A stretch of 27,895 nucleotides of DNA from Candidatus Moraniibacteriota bacterium (GCA_003157295.1 PMJF01000038.1:1-27895); one strand, 5' to 3'. Shown: positions 7,002 to 15,358, counted from the stretch's first letter. The notes: generated by a model not told the origin, from the letters alone. Numbers and translations are program-made.

Positions 7002-8123
7002 TTACCATTTATAGTTGAAGAGATTTTCATCTGTCCCGCCGAGATTCCAAATCATAAATCGGTTGAGTCCTAAACTTTTGGCATAATCCATCTTTTTGAT
7101 CACAGATTCTGAATCAGAAAGCCATCCGGTGGCGTTGTTATTTGAAAATTCCAATTCGAATGAATCGGGGTCGCGGTTCATTTCTATTTGGTTGTCTTGG
7201 GTGTATTTGATGAAATCCTTGTACTGGTAGCTATTAAAAGAGCCGTCTTTCGACCAAACATATCCGTAGGTCGGGAGGCCTATAGAGAGTTTGTCTCGAG
7301 GAATGAATTTCAGGCTATATTCGATCACATTTTTGTACCAATCCATCGGAGTTATCGGACCGGGATTTGAGAATTGACCGTGTTTATCATATATCATCAC
7401 CCTTACCTCATCGGCATTTTGAGCTATTTGACCCAGATCTTGTCCCTTTAGTCCTGTCCAATCGTTTTGGCCTGTCTGAGCCTGAACCGTCACGGACACT
7501 TTTAGATTGTTTTTCTGCAAAGCCTCTCGCAGCGACTTTATAAAAAGAGAAAAATCCGAAGAATACTGTTCGTCGATATTTTCAATATCAATATCAACGC
7601 CATCGGCCTGAAAGTCCTTGAGCTTGTTGATTAGATCTTTTGAAAAATTATCGATATTTTTTGGTCCTTCAATAAAAGCGGCCAGCTCTTTGTCGGAAAG
7701 CTCGCAGGAAAGCATGGGATAAAACTTCATTCCGCTGGCTTTTATTTTTTGCGTTTCTGCCGACTTGTCGACTTTGCCGACTTCAACCAAGGCTTGGTTC
7801 TTATCGAGTTTCAGCCATCCGGGAGATATTTCCGAGATTTTTTGGCTGTTGGCTTCGGCCACTCTGAAGCCATCCTCTTCTTCCCACCAGGCGATCCAAC
7901 CGGAAATCTCGGGAGCTTTTATTTCGGCAACGTTTGTTTGCGCTTGGGTACTCTTCTTGTCATTTTCAAGCGACCCTTTCAGACTCGAAGTTGTTGTTTC
8001 TGAAGTGCTTTCGTTGACGAATAAGGTCTTTTTTCCAGGCACAACTAAGACCGCAGCGATAATAATCGCAGCAATAATGAATATTCCAATTCCAAGTTTA
8101 TTTTGGCGAAATGGCGAATGCAT
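7002..8123 (-). CDS. membrane-anchored glycoside hydrolase family 18
   Basis: This 373-aa protein has an N-terminal membrane helix (about 10-29), a polar Ser/Thr/Lys linker to about 70, then a GH18 barrel. The catalytic signature DGVDIDIE lies at 174-181, with Glu181 the acid/base and Asp179 its partner. Further barrel motifs are VRVMIYD, LSIGLPTYGYVW and a final FMIWNLGG. GH18 enzymes cut beta-1,4-GlcNAc polymers such as chitin or peptidoglycan; YaaH/SleL-type cortex hydrolases and the C-terminal domain of PgaB share this fold. It converges on the deacetylase with a 21-base gap and is divergent from the deacetylase at 8332. I infer trimming of the locally made polymer or peptidoglycan. The substrate cannot be read from sequence. 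Confidence 0.85.
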   Translation of the reverse strand: MHSPFRQNKLGIGIFIIAAIIIAAVLVVPGKKTLFVNESTSETTTSSLKGSLENDKKSTQAQTNVAEIKAPEISGWIAWWEEEDGFRVAEANSQKISEISPGWLKLDKNQALVEVGKVDKSAETQKIKASGMKFYPMLSCELSDKELAAFIEGPKNIDNFSKDLINKLKDFQADGVDIDIENIDEQYSSDFSLFIKSLREALQKNNLKVSVTVQAQTGQNDWTGLKGQDLGQIAQNADEVRVMIYDKHGQFSNPGPITPMDWYKNVIEYSLKFIPRDKLSIGLPTYGYVWSKDGSFNSYQYKDFIKYTQDNQIEMNRDPDSFELEFSNNNATGWLSDSESVIKKMDYAKSLGLNRFMIWNLGGTDENLFNYKW

Positions 8124-8206
8124 ACGTTGTGAGAATACAAATATGATGGAGCAAGGCTACGTATTATTCAAATTCATGATAATTTGATATGATATAGCAA
8201 GATACT

Positions 8207-8235
8207 ATTATATACGAACATTTTCGCAAAATCAA
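8207..8235 (-). promoter_or_regulatory. sigma-70-type promoter of the GH18 gene
   Basis: On the minus strand, TTGATT (8235-8230) is followed after 17 nt by TATAAT (8212-8207). It reads toward the GH18 start at 8123, giving a leader of roughly 75 nt. Confidence 0.75.
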
Positions 8236-8266
8236 GCCATTTGAAATTCAGTGCCTGTGATGGCTA

Positions 8267-8275
8267 TGATATAAT
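8267..8275 (+). promoter_or_regulatory. extended -10 promoter of the secreted deacetylase
   Basis: TGATATAAT is an extended -10 (TG at 8267-8268, TATAAT 8270-8275). No good -35 is seen at 17 nt (TTCAGT at 8247-8252). It is 57 bases before the deacetylase start. The repeat element is absent from this divergent intergenic region. Confidence 0.5.
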
Positions 8276-8331
8276 AATATCGAGAATGAATTGAGTCTCA
8301 ACGACAAAATAATTAATAAAAATAAAAAGTC

Positions 8332-9105
8332 ATGAAAAAATTTTTAATCGCCAGTTTTTTAGCAATGTTTATTATGGCCATACCCAGCAGTCAAGCGAAA
8401 ACTAAAATAGTAAAGCCAGTATCTAGCGCAACCCCAGTAGTATCAATATCATTCGACGATGGAGATGCGACAATATACACGAATGGATTTCCACAACTAA
8501 AAAAATACAATCTTCCTGCCACTCTTTATCTTTCGGCCAGCTTTATTGGAAACGATAGCTGGTATATGAACTGGAATCAGGTCAAAACACTCAATCAGGG
8601 GGGATGGGAAATTGCATCGCACGGATACACGCATCCGGATCTGACCCAGCTCACCGATACGCAAATCAAAGCAGAATTACAACAATCAAAAGATTTGCTG
8701 GCCAGTCACGGCTATACTGCTACTTCATTTGCTACTCCTTATGGCGAATATAACAGCAAAGTGCTGAACCTGATCAAAACGTATTACCAGTCAAATAGGC
8801 GAGCTTGGGATGATGATCCGGCCAACGAGGGTTTCAATAATCTATCAACTTTTGACCGATATAATCTTTCAGCCCTCGAATTGAGCAATACTATGAGTCT
8901 AAATAGTATCAAGAAAAAAATTGACCGCGCGGTTAGTGAGAAAAAATGGCTTGTACTCTTTCTACATAGCGTTGTGAACACCAAGCCGCAAGAATATCAA
9001 TTCAAATCCAGTGTACTTGAACAGGTTGCAGGGTATCTGAGCCAGCTGCAATCCCAGGGGAGGTTGAAAGTGTCGACGATTCAGAATGTCGTGGGGAGCA
9101 AATAG
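8332..9105 (+). CDS. secreted polysaccharide deacetylase (NodB/CE4)
   Basis: A signal peptide (MKKFLIASFLAMFIMAIPSSQA) is followed by a single CE4 domain; total length is 257 aa. Motif 1 SFDDGD gives the catalytic base and metal Asp (42-43), motif 2 SHGYTHPD supplies metal ligands His97 and His101, motif 3 is ATPYGEYN (about 134-141), and the C-terminal LFLHS carries the last catalytic His. All key residues are present, so a metal-dependent N- or O-deacetylase acting outside the membrane is expected. Its domain resembles the one inside the 1357-aa protein downstream (DDGxxxxYTNGxPxL in both), so they may be paralogues. It has its own promoter and is divergent from GH18. The substrate (peptidoglycan or exopolysaccharide) is unknown. 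Confidence 0.9.
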   Translation: MKKFLIASFLAMFIMAIPSSQAKTKIVKPVSSATPVVSISFDDGDATIYTNGFPQLKKYNLPATLYLSASFIGNDSWYMNWNQVKTLNQGGWEIASHGYTHPDLTQLTDTQIKAELQQSKDLLASHGYTATSFATPYGEYNSKVLNLIKTYYQSNRRAWDDDPANEGFNNLSTFDRYNLSALELSNTMSLNSIKKKIDRAVSEKKWLVLFLHSVVNTKPQEYQFKSSVLEQVAGYLSQLQSQGRLKVSTIQNVVGSK

Positions 9106-9134
9106 ATTTTTCAATCTTAAGAAAGCATATGCCT

Positions 9135-9163
9135 AGAAATCCGGGATCAATTCTCGGATTTCT
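9135..9163 (+). terminator. hairpin after the secreted deacetylase
   Basis: AGAAATCCG (9135-9143) and CGGATTTCT (9155-9163) pair perfectly over 9 bp with an 11-nt loop, 30 bases after the stop. No T tract follows, so termination is likely weak or factor-aided. Confidence 0.5.
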
Positions 9164-9205
9164 ATGTTGCCTGAAAGACAGGCTCAGGAAAAAGAGGCAA
9201 ATACG

Positions 9206-9245
9206 ATTAAACCACAAAAGGCATACCTTAGTTGAGTTATCCACA
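9206..9245 (+). repeat. DnaA-box intergenic element, copy B
   Basis: ATTAAACCACA (9206-9216), 20 nt, then a perfect TTATCCACA (9237-9245). The next 50 bases (TTGACAAAT at 9253, then TTCCTGCTTGAATTAG) are nearly identical to those after copy E, which precedes the other giant surface protein. The spacer is the least like the consensus. Confidence 0.8.
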
Positions 9246-9309
9246 ATATTTTTTGACAAATCGTAGTGATTCCTGCTTGAATTAGAAAAAATACATACCC
9301 AAAAAACAA

Positions 9310-9343
9310 AAAAAAGCACGAGGAGACGCCCGAATGCTTTTTT
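9310..9343 (+). promoter_or_regulatory. leader hairpin (attenuator-like) before the 1357-aa gene
   Basis: AAAAAAGCA (9310-9318) pairs with TGCTTTTTT (9335-9343). The 16-nt loop carries GAGGAG. It is a bidirectional terminator shape inside the leader. A second -10-like TATAAT follows at 9398-9403, 114 bases before the ATG. The 411-nt gap 9106-9516 holds a hairpin, copy B, this hairpin and the second -10, but no gene I can support. Confidence 0.55.
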
Positions 9344-9516
9344 GTTTTGGGGAATAAAATGAAATAAATTTTTCCTAAAATGGCGAAAAAGACCATATAT
9401 AATACCAATAGAGATGTTAATCAAGCCGATACAGCCAGCGTTTTTATGGCGCGCAATACTGTGTTGGTTTTTTTTGTTTTTCAATAATTACTATTAACTT
9501 TATATCAACAAACAAG

Positions 9517-12500
9517 ATGAAAAAGAAACAAGCGAAGAAATTGTCCAAAGCTCTGACTATAACTGTCGTGATAATGATGCTTCTGCAATCAATAGGAATG
9601 TCCGGAATCGCGTCTTTGGCTGCCAGTGCTACACCAGATGCCACAGACAAGGATACAAACTCGACGGCGGCTTCAGCGCCATCAGCTGAAGTTCCCGCGC
9701 CTGATCAGACACCCATCGCTGATCCGGCTCCGGCAAAAGTCCAGCCGTCAGCCGTTGATGCCACCGCTGTGACCATTGCTGATCCGACCAAGGATCTGGC
9801 TCCGTCTTCCGCAAAAGCGACCCAATCCGCTGTTGAAGCGACCGCACCGGCGCCGACGGATACAACTCCGAAAACAACTGATGCAACCACAGGCGCGATT
9901 GAGGATCCGGTCACAACTCCGACACCAACAGCAACTGCGCCCGCAATGGATGGAAAGGATACATTGACCAATCCCACTGATATCACCACGAGCGTCGCTT
10001 CGGATTGGGAAGTGGACGGTGATATGGCCACAACCAAAGTCAACGTGAAACTAGGTGTGAAGTATGAATTTCCCGGAGACAAAGATGTTTCTGTCACTTT
10101 CACCAAGCTTCCGAAAGATGAAAGCAGACTTTCCACACTCAAAATAGAACAGATCGCTTCGGATAAAATCAACTTGCCTGACGGCGTGGTTGCTGCGACT
10201 GATTTTGCCTATGACATCACGACTGATATGCAAAATGGGGACTTTAAATACGATCTTACACTCCCAAAAGCAAAAGATTCTAGCGCGGAAGTAAAATATA
10301 TTGAAAAGAGCGCGAGCGAGGTCGTTGCCACCGACACGACAGAAAATGAACTGAAAGATGTTGATGAAACCAAGGTCAAAGAAGACAAAAGTTCAGTCGG
10401 AGTGAGTGAACTTGATCACTTTACGGTTTTCTTGCTCACCACAAACCAAACGATCGGTTCAAGCGGCGTCACCAATCCTGATAAGGGCTGGGTTTCAGAT
10501 AATCAATACGCCGTTTTCACCGGCGCAGGCGCTTCGGCAGAATATGGTTTTTCAGACTTGGGGGTTCCTGCTAATTCCATCATCGACGGGATTGAAGTGA
10601 CAGTAGAAGGAAAAAGTTCGTCAATCATCTCAGGGAGAGATTTGACTGTCGAGTTATGGAATACTTCAAACAGCAGTCCAGCCGCTTATAGCGCTACTCA
10701 GACTGCGAATATGAACTATTCCGAAGCCACCGTGACCGTGGGTGGTGCGACAAACAAATGGGGAAAAACCTGGACGGCCGCTGATTTTGCCGATGCCACT
10801 TTCAAGATTAGAGTCAAAAGCACCACCTCCGGTTCGGGTGATGTTTCCTTGGACGCTGTCACAGTGAAAGTTGATTATACGACTGTATCAACCACCGGGA
10901 CGTTGATCGTCAACAAAATCGTGGCGAATGACAATAGTGGAACGAAGACTGCTTCTGATTTCTCTTTCTCAATAAATGGCGCAGCTGCCGTTCCCTTCAA
11001 CTCTTCCGGATCAAATAGCCAAACCGTTTCTGCCGGAACCTATTCTGTCACTGAGCCGGCTGTTTCCGGATATACCGCTTCGTACGGAAATTCTCTGAAC
11101 GCGAATACAAACTGCACGAGCTTAGTTATTCCGGCAGGAGGAACGGTCACTTGCACCATCACCAATGACGACAATGCGCCGGCCTATGTTTCAGTTGCTG
11201 GAAATGTCATTGCCAACCCTTCTTTTGAAACGGGATCAGGCAATAGCGCAACAGGTTGGCGTACGGATAACACCGGCTCAACGGCCACTTTTTCCATTGC
11301 CCCTGGGGCGCATTCGGGGAATCGAGCCGCGAAAATTCAAGTTACGGCGGTTTCGGGAGGAGACGCCAAATGGCTTTTTGACAGTGTGCCCGTCACTGCC
11401 GGCCAGTACTACACTTTCATCGAATACTACAAATCATCCGTACCGACCGAGGTCGATCTTTTCAACACCGGCGGAAGCGACCAATATCAATTTGTGAGCA
11501 CTTTGCCGGCAGCGGCCACTTGGACGAAGTTTCAGACCAGCTTTCTTGTGCCGACCGGTGTGACCGCCATTTCCGTGGCTCATATACTGGCCAGCGTGGG
11601 AACACTTTCGACGGATGATTATTCCATGGTGCTCGGTCCAGTGCCAGTCTTCACTGAAGGAGGGATGGTGTCGCTCACATTCGATGACGGACTGAAATCC
11701 CTCTACACGAACGGCGTGCCGGTTTTGAATGCCGCTGGATACAAGGCGACGGCTTACATAAACACTACTCCTGTCCAAGCCGGAGATTGGTCTGACTATA
11801 TGAATTCATCGGAGGTGATCTCGCTGTATAACCAAGGTTATGATATCGGCGGTCATTCGACCACGCATTCGCAGTCTCTAACTAATGCGGGTGTAGACCT
11901 TAATATGGAAATAAATGACAACCGAACTTATCTCAAAAGCATTTTGCCCGTCGGCGCTCCGGTGGACAGCTTTGCTTATCCCTTCGGTGATTATAATGAC
12001 ACAGTAATTGCCCAGGTCACTGCGGCTGGCTATCTCGGAGCGCGATCAGTGGAAGACGGGATCAATTTGACTGACGCAAATAAGTATACCTTGAAGGCCC
12101 GGGAAGTGGACGGCAATACCACCGTCGCAACCGTGAAGAGTTGGATTGATGAGGCAAGGACCCAGAAAGCCTGGCTGATCCTTCTTTTTCACGATGTAAA
12201 AAATGGAGATTGTCCCAATTCCGCCGCGTCATACTGCACCAACAAGACGACTCTACAGGAAATCGTCGCCTATCTTGCTTCTCAACATATGACGGTTCCA
12301 ACTGTTCACCAAGGTCTCGCGGTGATGGGCGGCAGCCCGATTCCAGACACAATTGCTCCAATACTAGCCGAAACAACGCCAGTGGCCGCGCTAACCAACG
12401 ATGCGACTCCGAGCTATACTTTCAGCTCGACCGAGGCGGGAACAATTACCTACGGAGGCAGCTGTATCAGCGCTCAGACAGCTGCTGTGGCTGGCTTCAA

Positions 12501-13590
12501 TACAATCACCTTCAACACCCTTGCCGCCGGTGCTCACAGCGATTGCATCATCCAAGTGAAGGATGCAGCCAATAACACGAGTCTAGCTCTCACAGTCTCG
12601 GCCTTTACGGTGGATATGACAGTTCCGGTTATCACGGTAGCACCCTATAATACGGACCCGACTAATGCCGATATCCTCGTCAGTGCTTCAACCAACAAAG
12701 GAACTCTCAATGCAATCGAGCATCTTTTCACCGCCAATGGCAGTTTCGATTTCGTGGCGACGGACGCAGCGGGCAATGTCACTACCTCAACCGTGACAAT
12801 CTCGAACATTAACAAAAACTCTCCGGTAATCACGCTCGGTGACTACGTCAAGAGTTCGACCAATCAGGATATTACTGTGGGCGCCACAACGGACCATGGC
12901 ACACTCAATGCCGATTCGCACGTCTTCACCGCCAATGGCAGCTTTGACTTCGTGGCGACGGACGACGCGCAAAACAGCACGACGAAGACGGTGACCATCA
13001 CCAATATCGACAAAGACGCCCCGGTGATAAATATGCAGGGTGAGAATCCAGTGACAATAACAGCCGGCGATTCTTTCATCGATCCCGGTGCTTCGGCCTC
13101 TGACAATGTTGATGGTTCGGTTGCTGTTCAAACTAGCGGATCAGTTGATGCGGGGAAGGCTGGTGACTATGCGATTACTTATGCAGCGGCTGATGCAGCC
13201 GGCAATACTGCTGCAGCCTTGGTCAGAGCAGTCCATGTAAAGGTCAAGCCCGTCACGACCGACACGCCGACCCTTGCCTACAGTATAAGCAAAAAAGCCA
13301 AAAAGAATGTCACTTTTTTCTTCGCGGACATATCGCTCTCGAACAAGAAATATGTGACCGTGCAGATCAACGGAAAAAAGATGAAGGTTCTCACTGTGCG
13401 AAGAGGCGAAGGCGGTTCTTATGTCACGGTCGCTATGGTTTACAATAAATGGGGGATTGGAAATTATAGCCTGAAAATGAGCTACAAGAACCAGATCAAA
13501 GTTGCGTACATTCAGAAAGGTAAAACCAAGTATAAAAATGGGTGGGAAACCGGAGGTGTTAATTCGGACAATATCCTCTCCATAATCTAG
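9517..13590 (+). CDS. 1357-aa secreted multidomain protein with polysaccharide deacetylase domain
   Basis: The signal peptide covers about residues 1-37 and is followed by a Pro/Ala/Thr-rich linker (38-150). Residues about 160-310 form a domain shared with the 1559-aa protein (GVKYEFPGD, EFAYDIT-like, ending LDHFTVF). Next come a beta-rich module (320-455), one Cna-B/SpaA-like repeat (about 460-550, LIVNKI to CTITN), a carbohydrate-binding-like jelly roll (555-710, IANPSFETGSG) and a CE4 deacetylase (about 715-935: LTFDDG, GGHSTTHS, FAYPFGDYN, LLFHDV). Ig-like repeats follow, including a DUF5011-type module (about 1167-1245), then a basic beta-rich tail. No LPxTG or C-terminal membrane helix is seen, so it is either released or bound non-covalently. 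It likely binds and deacetylates a cell-surface glycan. Confidence 0.88.
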   Translation: MKKKQAKKLSKALTITVVIMMLLQSIGMSGIASLAASATPDATDKDTNSTAASAPSAEVPAPDQTPIADPAPAKVQPSAVDATAVTIADPTKDLAPSSAKATQSAVEATAPAPTDTTPKTTDATTGAIEDPVTTPTPTATAPAMDGKDTLTNPTDITTSVASDWEVDGDMATTKVNVKLGVKYEFPGDKDVSVTFTKLPKDESRLSTLKIEQIASDKINLPDGVVAATDFAYDITTDMQNGDFKYDLTLPKAKDSSAEVKYIEKSASEVVATDTTENELKDVDETKVKEDKSSVGVSELDHFTVFLLTTNQTIGSSGVTNPDKGWVSDNQYAVFTGAGASAEYGFSDLGVPANSIIDGIEVTVEGKSSSIISGRDLTVELWNTSNSSPAAYSATQTANMNYSEATVTVGGATNKWGKTWTAADFADATFKIRVKSTTSGSGDVSLDAVTVKVDYTTVSTTGTLIVNKIVANDNSGTKTASDFSFSINGAAAVPFNSSGSNSQTVSAGTYSVTEPAVSGYTASYGNSLNANTNCTSLVIPAGGTVTCTITNDDNAPAYVSVAGNVIANPSFETGSGNSATGWRTDNTGSTATFSIAPGAHSGNRAAKIQVTAVSGGDAKWLFDSVPVTAGQYYTFIEYYKSSVPTEVDLFNTGGSDQYQFVSTLPAAATWTKFQTSFLVPTGVTAISVAHILASVGTLSTDDYSMVLGPVPVFTEGGMVSLTFDDGLKSLYTNGVPVLNAAGYKATAYINTTPVQAGDWSDYMNSSEVISLYNQGYDIGGHSTTHSQSLTNAGVDLNMEINDNRTYLKSILPVGAPVDSFAYPFGDYNDTVIAQVTAAGYLGARSVEDGINLTDANKYTLKAREVDGNTTVATVKSWIDEARTQKAWLILLFHDVKNGDCPNSAASYCTNKTTLQEIVAYLASQHMTVPTVHQGLAVMGGSPIPDTIAPILAETTPVAALTNDATPSYTFSSTEAGTITYGGSCISAQTAAVAGFNTITFNTLAAGAHSDCIIQVKDAANNTSLALTVSAFTVDMTVPVITVAPYNTDPTNADILVSASTNKGTLNAIEHLFTANGSFDFVATDAAGNVTTSTVTISNINKNSPVITLGDYVKSSTNQDITVGATTDHGTLNADSHVFTANGSFDFVATDDAQNSTTKTVTITNIDKDAPVINMQGENPVTITAGDSFIDPGASASDNVDGSVAVQTSGSVDAGKAGDYAITYAAADAAGNTAAALVRAVHVKVKPVTTDTPTLAYSISKKAKKNVTFFFADISLSNKKYVTVQINGKKMKVLTVRRGEGGSYVTVAMVYNKWGIGNYSLKMSYKNQIKVAYIQKGKTKYKNGWETGGVNSDNILSII
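12622..13014 (+). repeat. tandem Ig-like repeat units inside the 1357-aa gene
   Basis: Two adjacent units of about 195 nt (65 aa) start at PVITVAPYN and PVITLGDYV. They share FTANGSFDFVATD almost unchanged at protein level and nearly so at DNA level (about 12727-12767 and 12925-12964). This indicates a recent internal duplication. Confidence 0.8.
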
Positions 13591-13610
13591 GGGGATTTGC
13601 AAATATGCAA

Positions 13611-13639
13611 AAAAAACGGGGCAGAGCGCCCCGTTTTTT
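13611..13639 (+). terminator. strong bidirectional rho-independent terminator
   Basis: AAAAAACGGGGC (13611-13622) pairs perfectly with GCCCCGTTTTTT (13628-13639) around AGAGC. It lies between the convergent 1357-aa gene and the minus-strand gene and can serve both. Confidence 0.93.
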
Positions 13640-13691
13640 GTTTGCCGATCATGGCTTTTTAGCTTGATCATTCCTCGGTCTAAGCAAGCTT

Positions 13692-14576
13692 TTATCGCCA
13701 ATAAACATTTGAAGTGGTGACAATTTGTTTCCAAGGACCGTCGGGCACATCATTCGCATCCACAAACTGCCAGTCAGATGTGTCCATACCGTCGAGACCC
13801 AGATAATCGCGGACCCCCGGCGAGACATCCAAACCGGCGTGATTGTTGTTCGTGCTGGCTGGAGTGGTGGTGCCGAAAACATAGGCACTATCGTCTTCCA
13901 ACATTGGTCCGACATCTTCCCACTGGGCATAGGCGGATTTGTTCCCTTTGGTGATTTTTATCCAGCGGTTTTTGCAAATGGACTCATTCGCGCTCCACGT
14001 TTTTTCTGAGGCCCAGGGAATTATCTGCGCGGCGGATCCTTTGCGTTTTCCGTTGCCGTCAAAATCGTTATAGGGCAGAGCAAAGTAGAAAGGGTTTTCT
14101 TTGGGCGTGAAAGCAGCGGGAGAATATCCGTTTCGGCTGTTCGGATCATCAACACCGCCGAAATGATCCGCCCACTTTTCATCCCAGGCGCTGGTGCTGT
14201 TAGGAATATAGCCGTTTTCTGCATCAGATTGTTCTCCGATCCAAAAAAAAGTTGTGCTTATATTTTGGTGAAGAGTGTACTTTTTCGAAGCAACCTGAGA
14301 AGTGACCGGAGAAACTTGAACGTTCGGGTTATTCTTCTGAAAAATTGAGTATTTTTTTATGGCTTTTGAATATTCCTTCCGGGTAACCTTTGGCAGGTAT
14401 CTGCTCCAAAAAGATATGGGTATTTGTCCCTTTTCGAGTTTCAGCTGCCATTTCGTTTTATTTTTCGCTTCGGCGACTGAAACACTATTGATTCTTTTGA
14501 TCGTATTTGCCGCAAAAGCCAGCCCGATTAGCAGGACCAAAACCAAGGGAAGAATGGACGGTTTCTTTTTTTGCAT
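13692..14576 (-). CDS. secreted protein, possible double-psi beta-barrel
   Basis: This 294-aa protein has an N-terminal hydrophobic segment (about 8-23) serving as signal or anchor, and a basic region to about 95. A globular domain follows, rich in W, Y, N and G. The final third contains RWIKITKGNKSAYAQWEDVGP and then NNHAGLDVSPGVRDYLGL. The order 'YAQWxDxGP ... LDVSPGVRDYLG' recalls the catalytic-Asp regions of RlpA/expansin-like double-psi beta-barrels, which act on peptidoglycan or other glycans. That assignment is my inference from pattern and is moderate at best. It is transcribed alone, converging with the 1357-aa gene across the terminator. The ATG at 14576 gives the signal sequence; no SD is seen. 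Confidence 0.7.
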   Translation of the reverse strand: MQKKKPSILPLVLVLLIGLAFAANTIKRINSVSVAEAKNKTKWQLKLEKGQIPISFWSRYLPKVTRKEYSKAIKKYSIFQKNNPNVQVSPVTSQVASKKYTLHQNISTTFFWIGEQSDAENGYIPNSTSAWDEKWADHFGGVDDPNSRNGYSPAAFTPKENPFYFALPYNDFDGNGKRKGSAAQIIPWASEKTWSANESICKNRWIKITKGNKSAYAQWEDVGPMLEDDSAYVFGTTTPASTNNNHAGLDVSPGVRDYLGLDGMDTSDWQFVDANDVPDGPWKQIVTTSNVYWR

Positions 14577-14690
14577 AGTCTTATTTTATTAATAATAAGT
14601 CAATGAACTAACTATATCCGTGTATTTTGGTAGGCTTCATCTAAACAGACACAGGTGTTGGCCTTGAAAATGGTTCCGGACGAATTTTTT

Positions 14691-14730
14691 ATTAGACCAC
14701 AAACCAATTTTTTCTGCTTAGTTATGCACA
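14691..14730 (+). repeat. DnaA-box intergenic element, copy C
   Basis: ATTAGACCACA (14691-14701), 20 nt ending GCTTAG, then TTATGCACA (14722-14730), a match to TTATNCACA. It is preceded by GGACGAATTTTTT, close to the GGACGCCTTTTTT before copy A. It is the first of two copies in the 782-nt gap upstream of the fibre operon. Confidence 0.85.
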
Positions 14731-14813
14731 ATTTGCCTCTAGTAATCGATTTCAAGGCTTAGTTTAATTTCATTCAATAAAAAAAGCAAATGTCAAAAAA
14801 TCAACATCAAAAA

Positions 14814-14841
14814 AATGATCCTTTTTATAGAAAAGATCATT
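14814..14841 (+). other. AT-rich hairpin between copies C and D
   Basis: AATGATC (14814-14820) and GATCATT (14835-14841) pair, and TTTT/AAAA extends the stem past a bulged C. No clear promoter is seen between copy C and this hairpin. Confidence 0.4.
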
Positions 14842-14943
14842 TCATAAAAATAGTGGCAAAAAGGAAAAAATATAAAAAGAATTCTGAAGCGATCCAGAAG
14901 TTGCTTGCCATCGAGATCAATTTTAAGATTCATTATCCATCTT

Positions 14944-14983
14944 ATTAGAACATAAAACTCCTTTTTCCGCATACTTATCCACA
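14944..14983 (+). repeat. DnaA-box intergenic element, copy D
   Basis: ATTAGAACATA (14944-14954), 20 nt ending CCGCATAC, then a perfect TTATCCACA (14975-14983). It lies directly upstream of a good promoter, with 31 nt to TATAAT. Confidence 0.87.
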
Positions 14984-14992
14984 ATTCGCTAT

Positions 14993-15020
14993 TTGCATGG
15001 ATTGCAAAGTGTAGTATAAT
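14993..15020 (+). promoter_or_regulatory. promoter upstream of the fibre operon
   Basis: TTGCAT (14993-14998), 16 nt, TATAAT (15015-15020). A short inverted repeat TTTGCA/TGCAAA overlaps the -35. The start of the first fibre gene is about 340 bases further on, past three terminator-like hairpins. Confidence 0.65.
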
Positions 15021-15050
15021 TTCAGAAGGAGCGAAAATAAAAAACAAATA

Positions 15051-15089
15051 AAAAAATCAACTTCGCGGAGAGGGTTGGTTTTTATTTTT
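15051..15089 (+). terminator. leader hairpin 1 of the fibre operon
   Basis: AAAAATCAAC (15052-15061) pairs with GTTGGTTTTT (15074-15083) including one G-T pair, followed by more Ts to 15089. The loop holds GCGGAGAGGG. Confidence 0.6.
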
Positions 15090-15152
15090 CTAAAAAAAAT
15101 TCGGGTGAAAAAAACAAATTATATAATTGAATATTTTTTTGATATTGAAAGT

Positions 15153-15198
15153 CGGCTAGTGTCTTCTCCGGATTCGGAGTGAATACTGGCCGTTTTTT
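15153..15198 (+). terminator. leader hairpin 2 of the fibre operon
   Basis: CGGCTAGT (15153-15160) pairs with ACTGGCCG (15185-15192), with an inner CTCCG/CGGAG stem, then six Ts (15193-15198). It has a classic terminator form. Confidence 0.8.
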
Positions 15199-15253
15199 AA
15201 TACTCGGAGTTTGACATTCCGAGAAAAAATTACGAAAAACAAGCAATCCAAAC

Positions 15254-15308
15254 AAAAAACCAGCACTAGTTCGTTATCGTGGGGATAGCGATTTTGTGCT
15301 GGTTTTTT
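15254..15308 (+). terminator. leader hairpin 3 of the fibre operon
   Basis: AAAAAACCAGCAC (15254-15266) pairs perfectly with GTGCTGGTTTTTT (15296-15308), with an inner stem CGTTATC/GATAGCG (15272-15278, 15284-15290). It is very stable and ends 50 bases before the first fibre gene. A TATACT (15312-15317) just after might be a further -10, without a -35. Confidence 0.8.
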
Positions 15309-15358
15309 GTTTATACTGATAACTTCGGAAAAAAAATTCACCCGGTCAAATAAACATA

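Noticed and set aside
9002..9484. 160-aa minus-strand ORF over the gap before the 1357-aa gene
   Set aside because: It crosses the deacetylase 3' end, two hairpins and the repeat element. Its low-complexity F/K-rich product looks like read-through of AT-rich non-coding DNA.
12622..13014. Tandem repeat as a mobile or microsatellite element
   Set aside because: The 195-nt period keeps frame and matches Ig-like domain units, so it is a protein-domain duplication.
13141..13734. 197-aa minus-strand ORF
   Set aside because: Runs antisense through the 3' end of the 1357-aa gene and through a strong terminator; composition is shadow-like.
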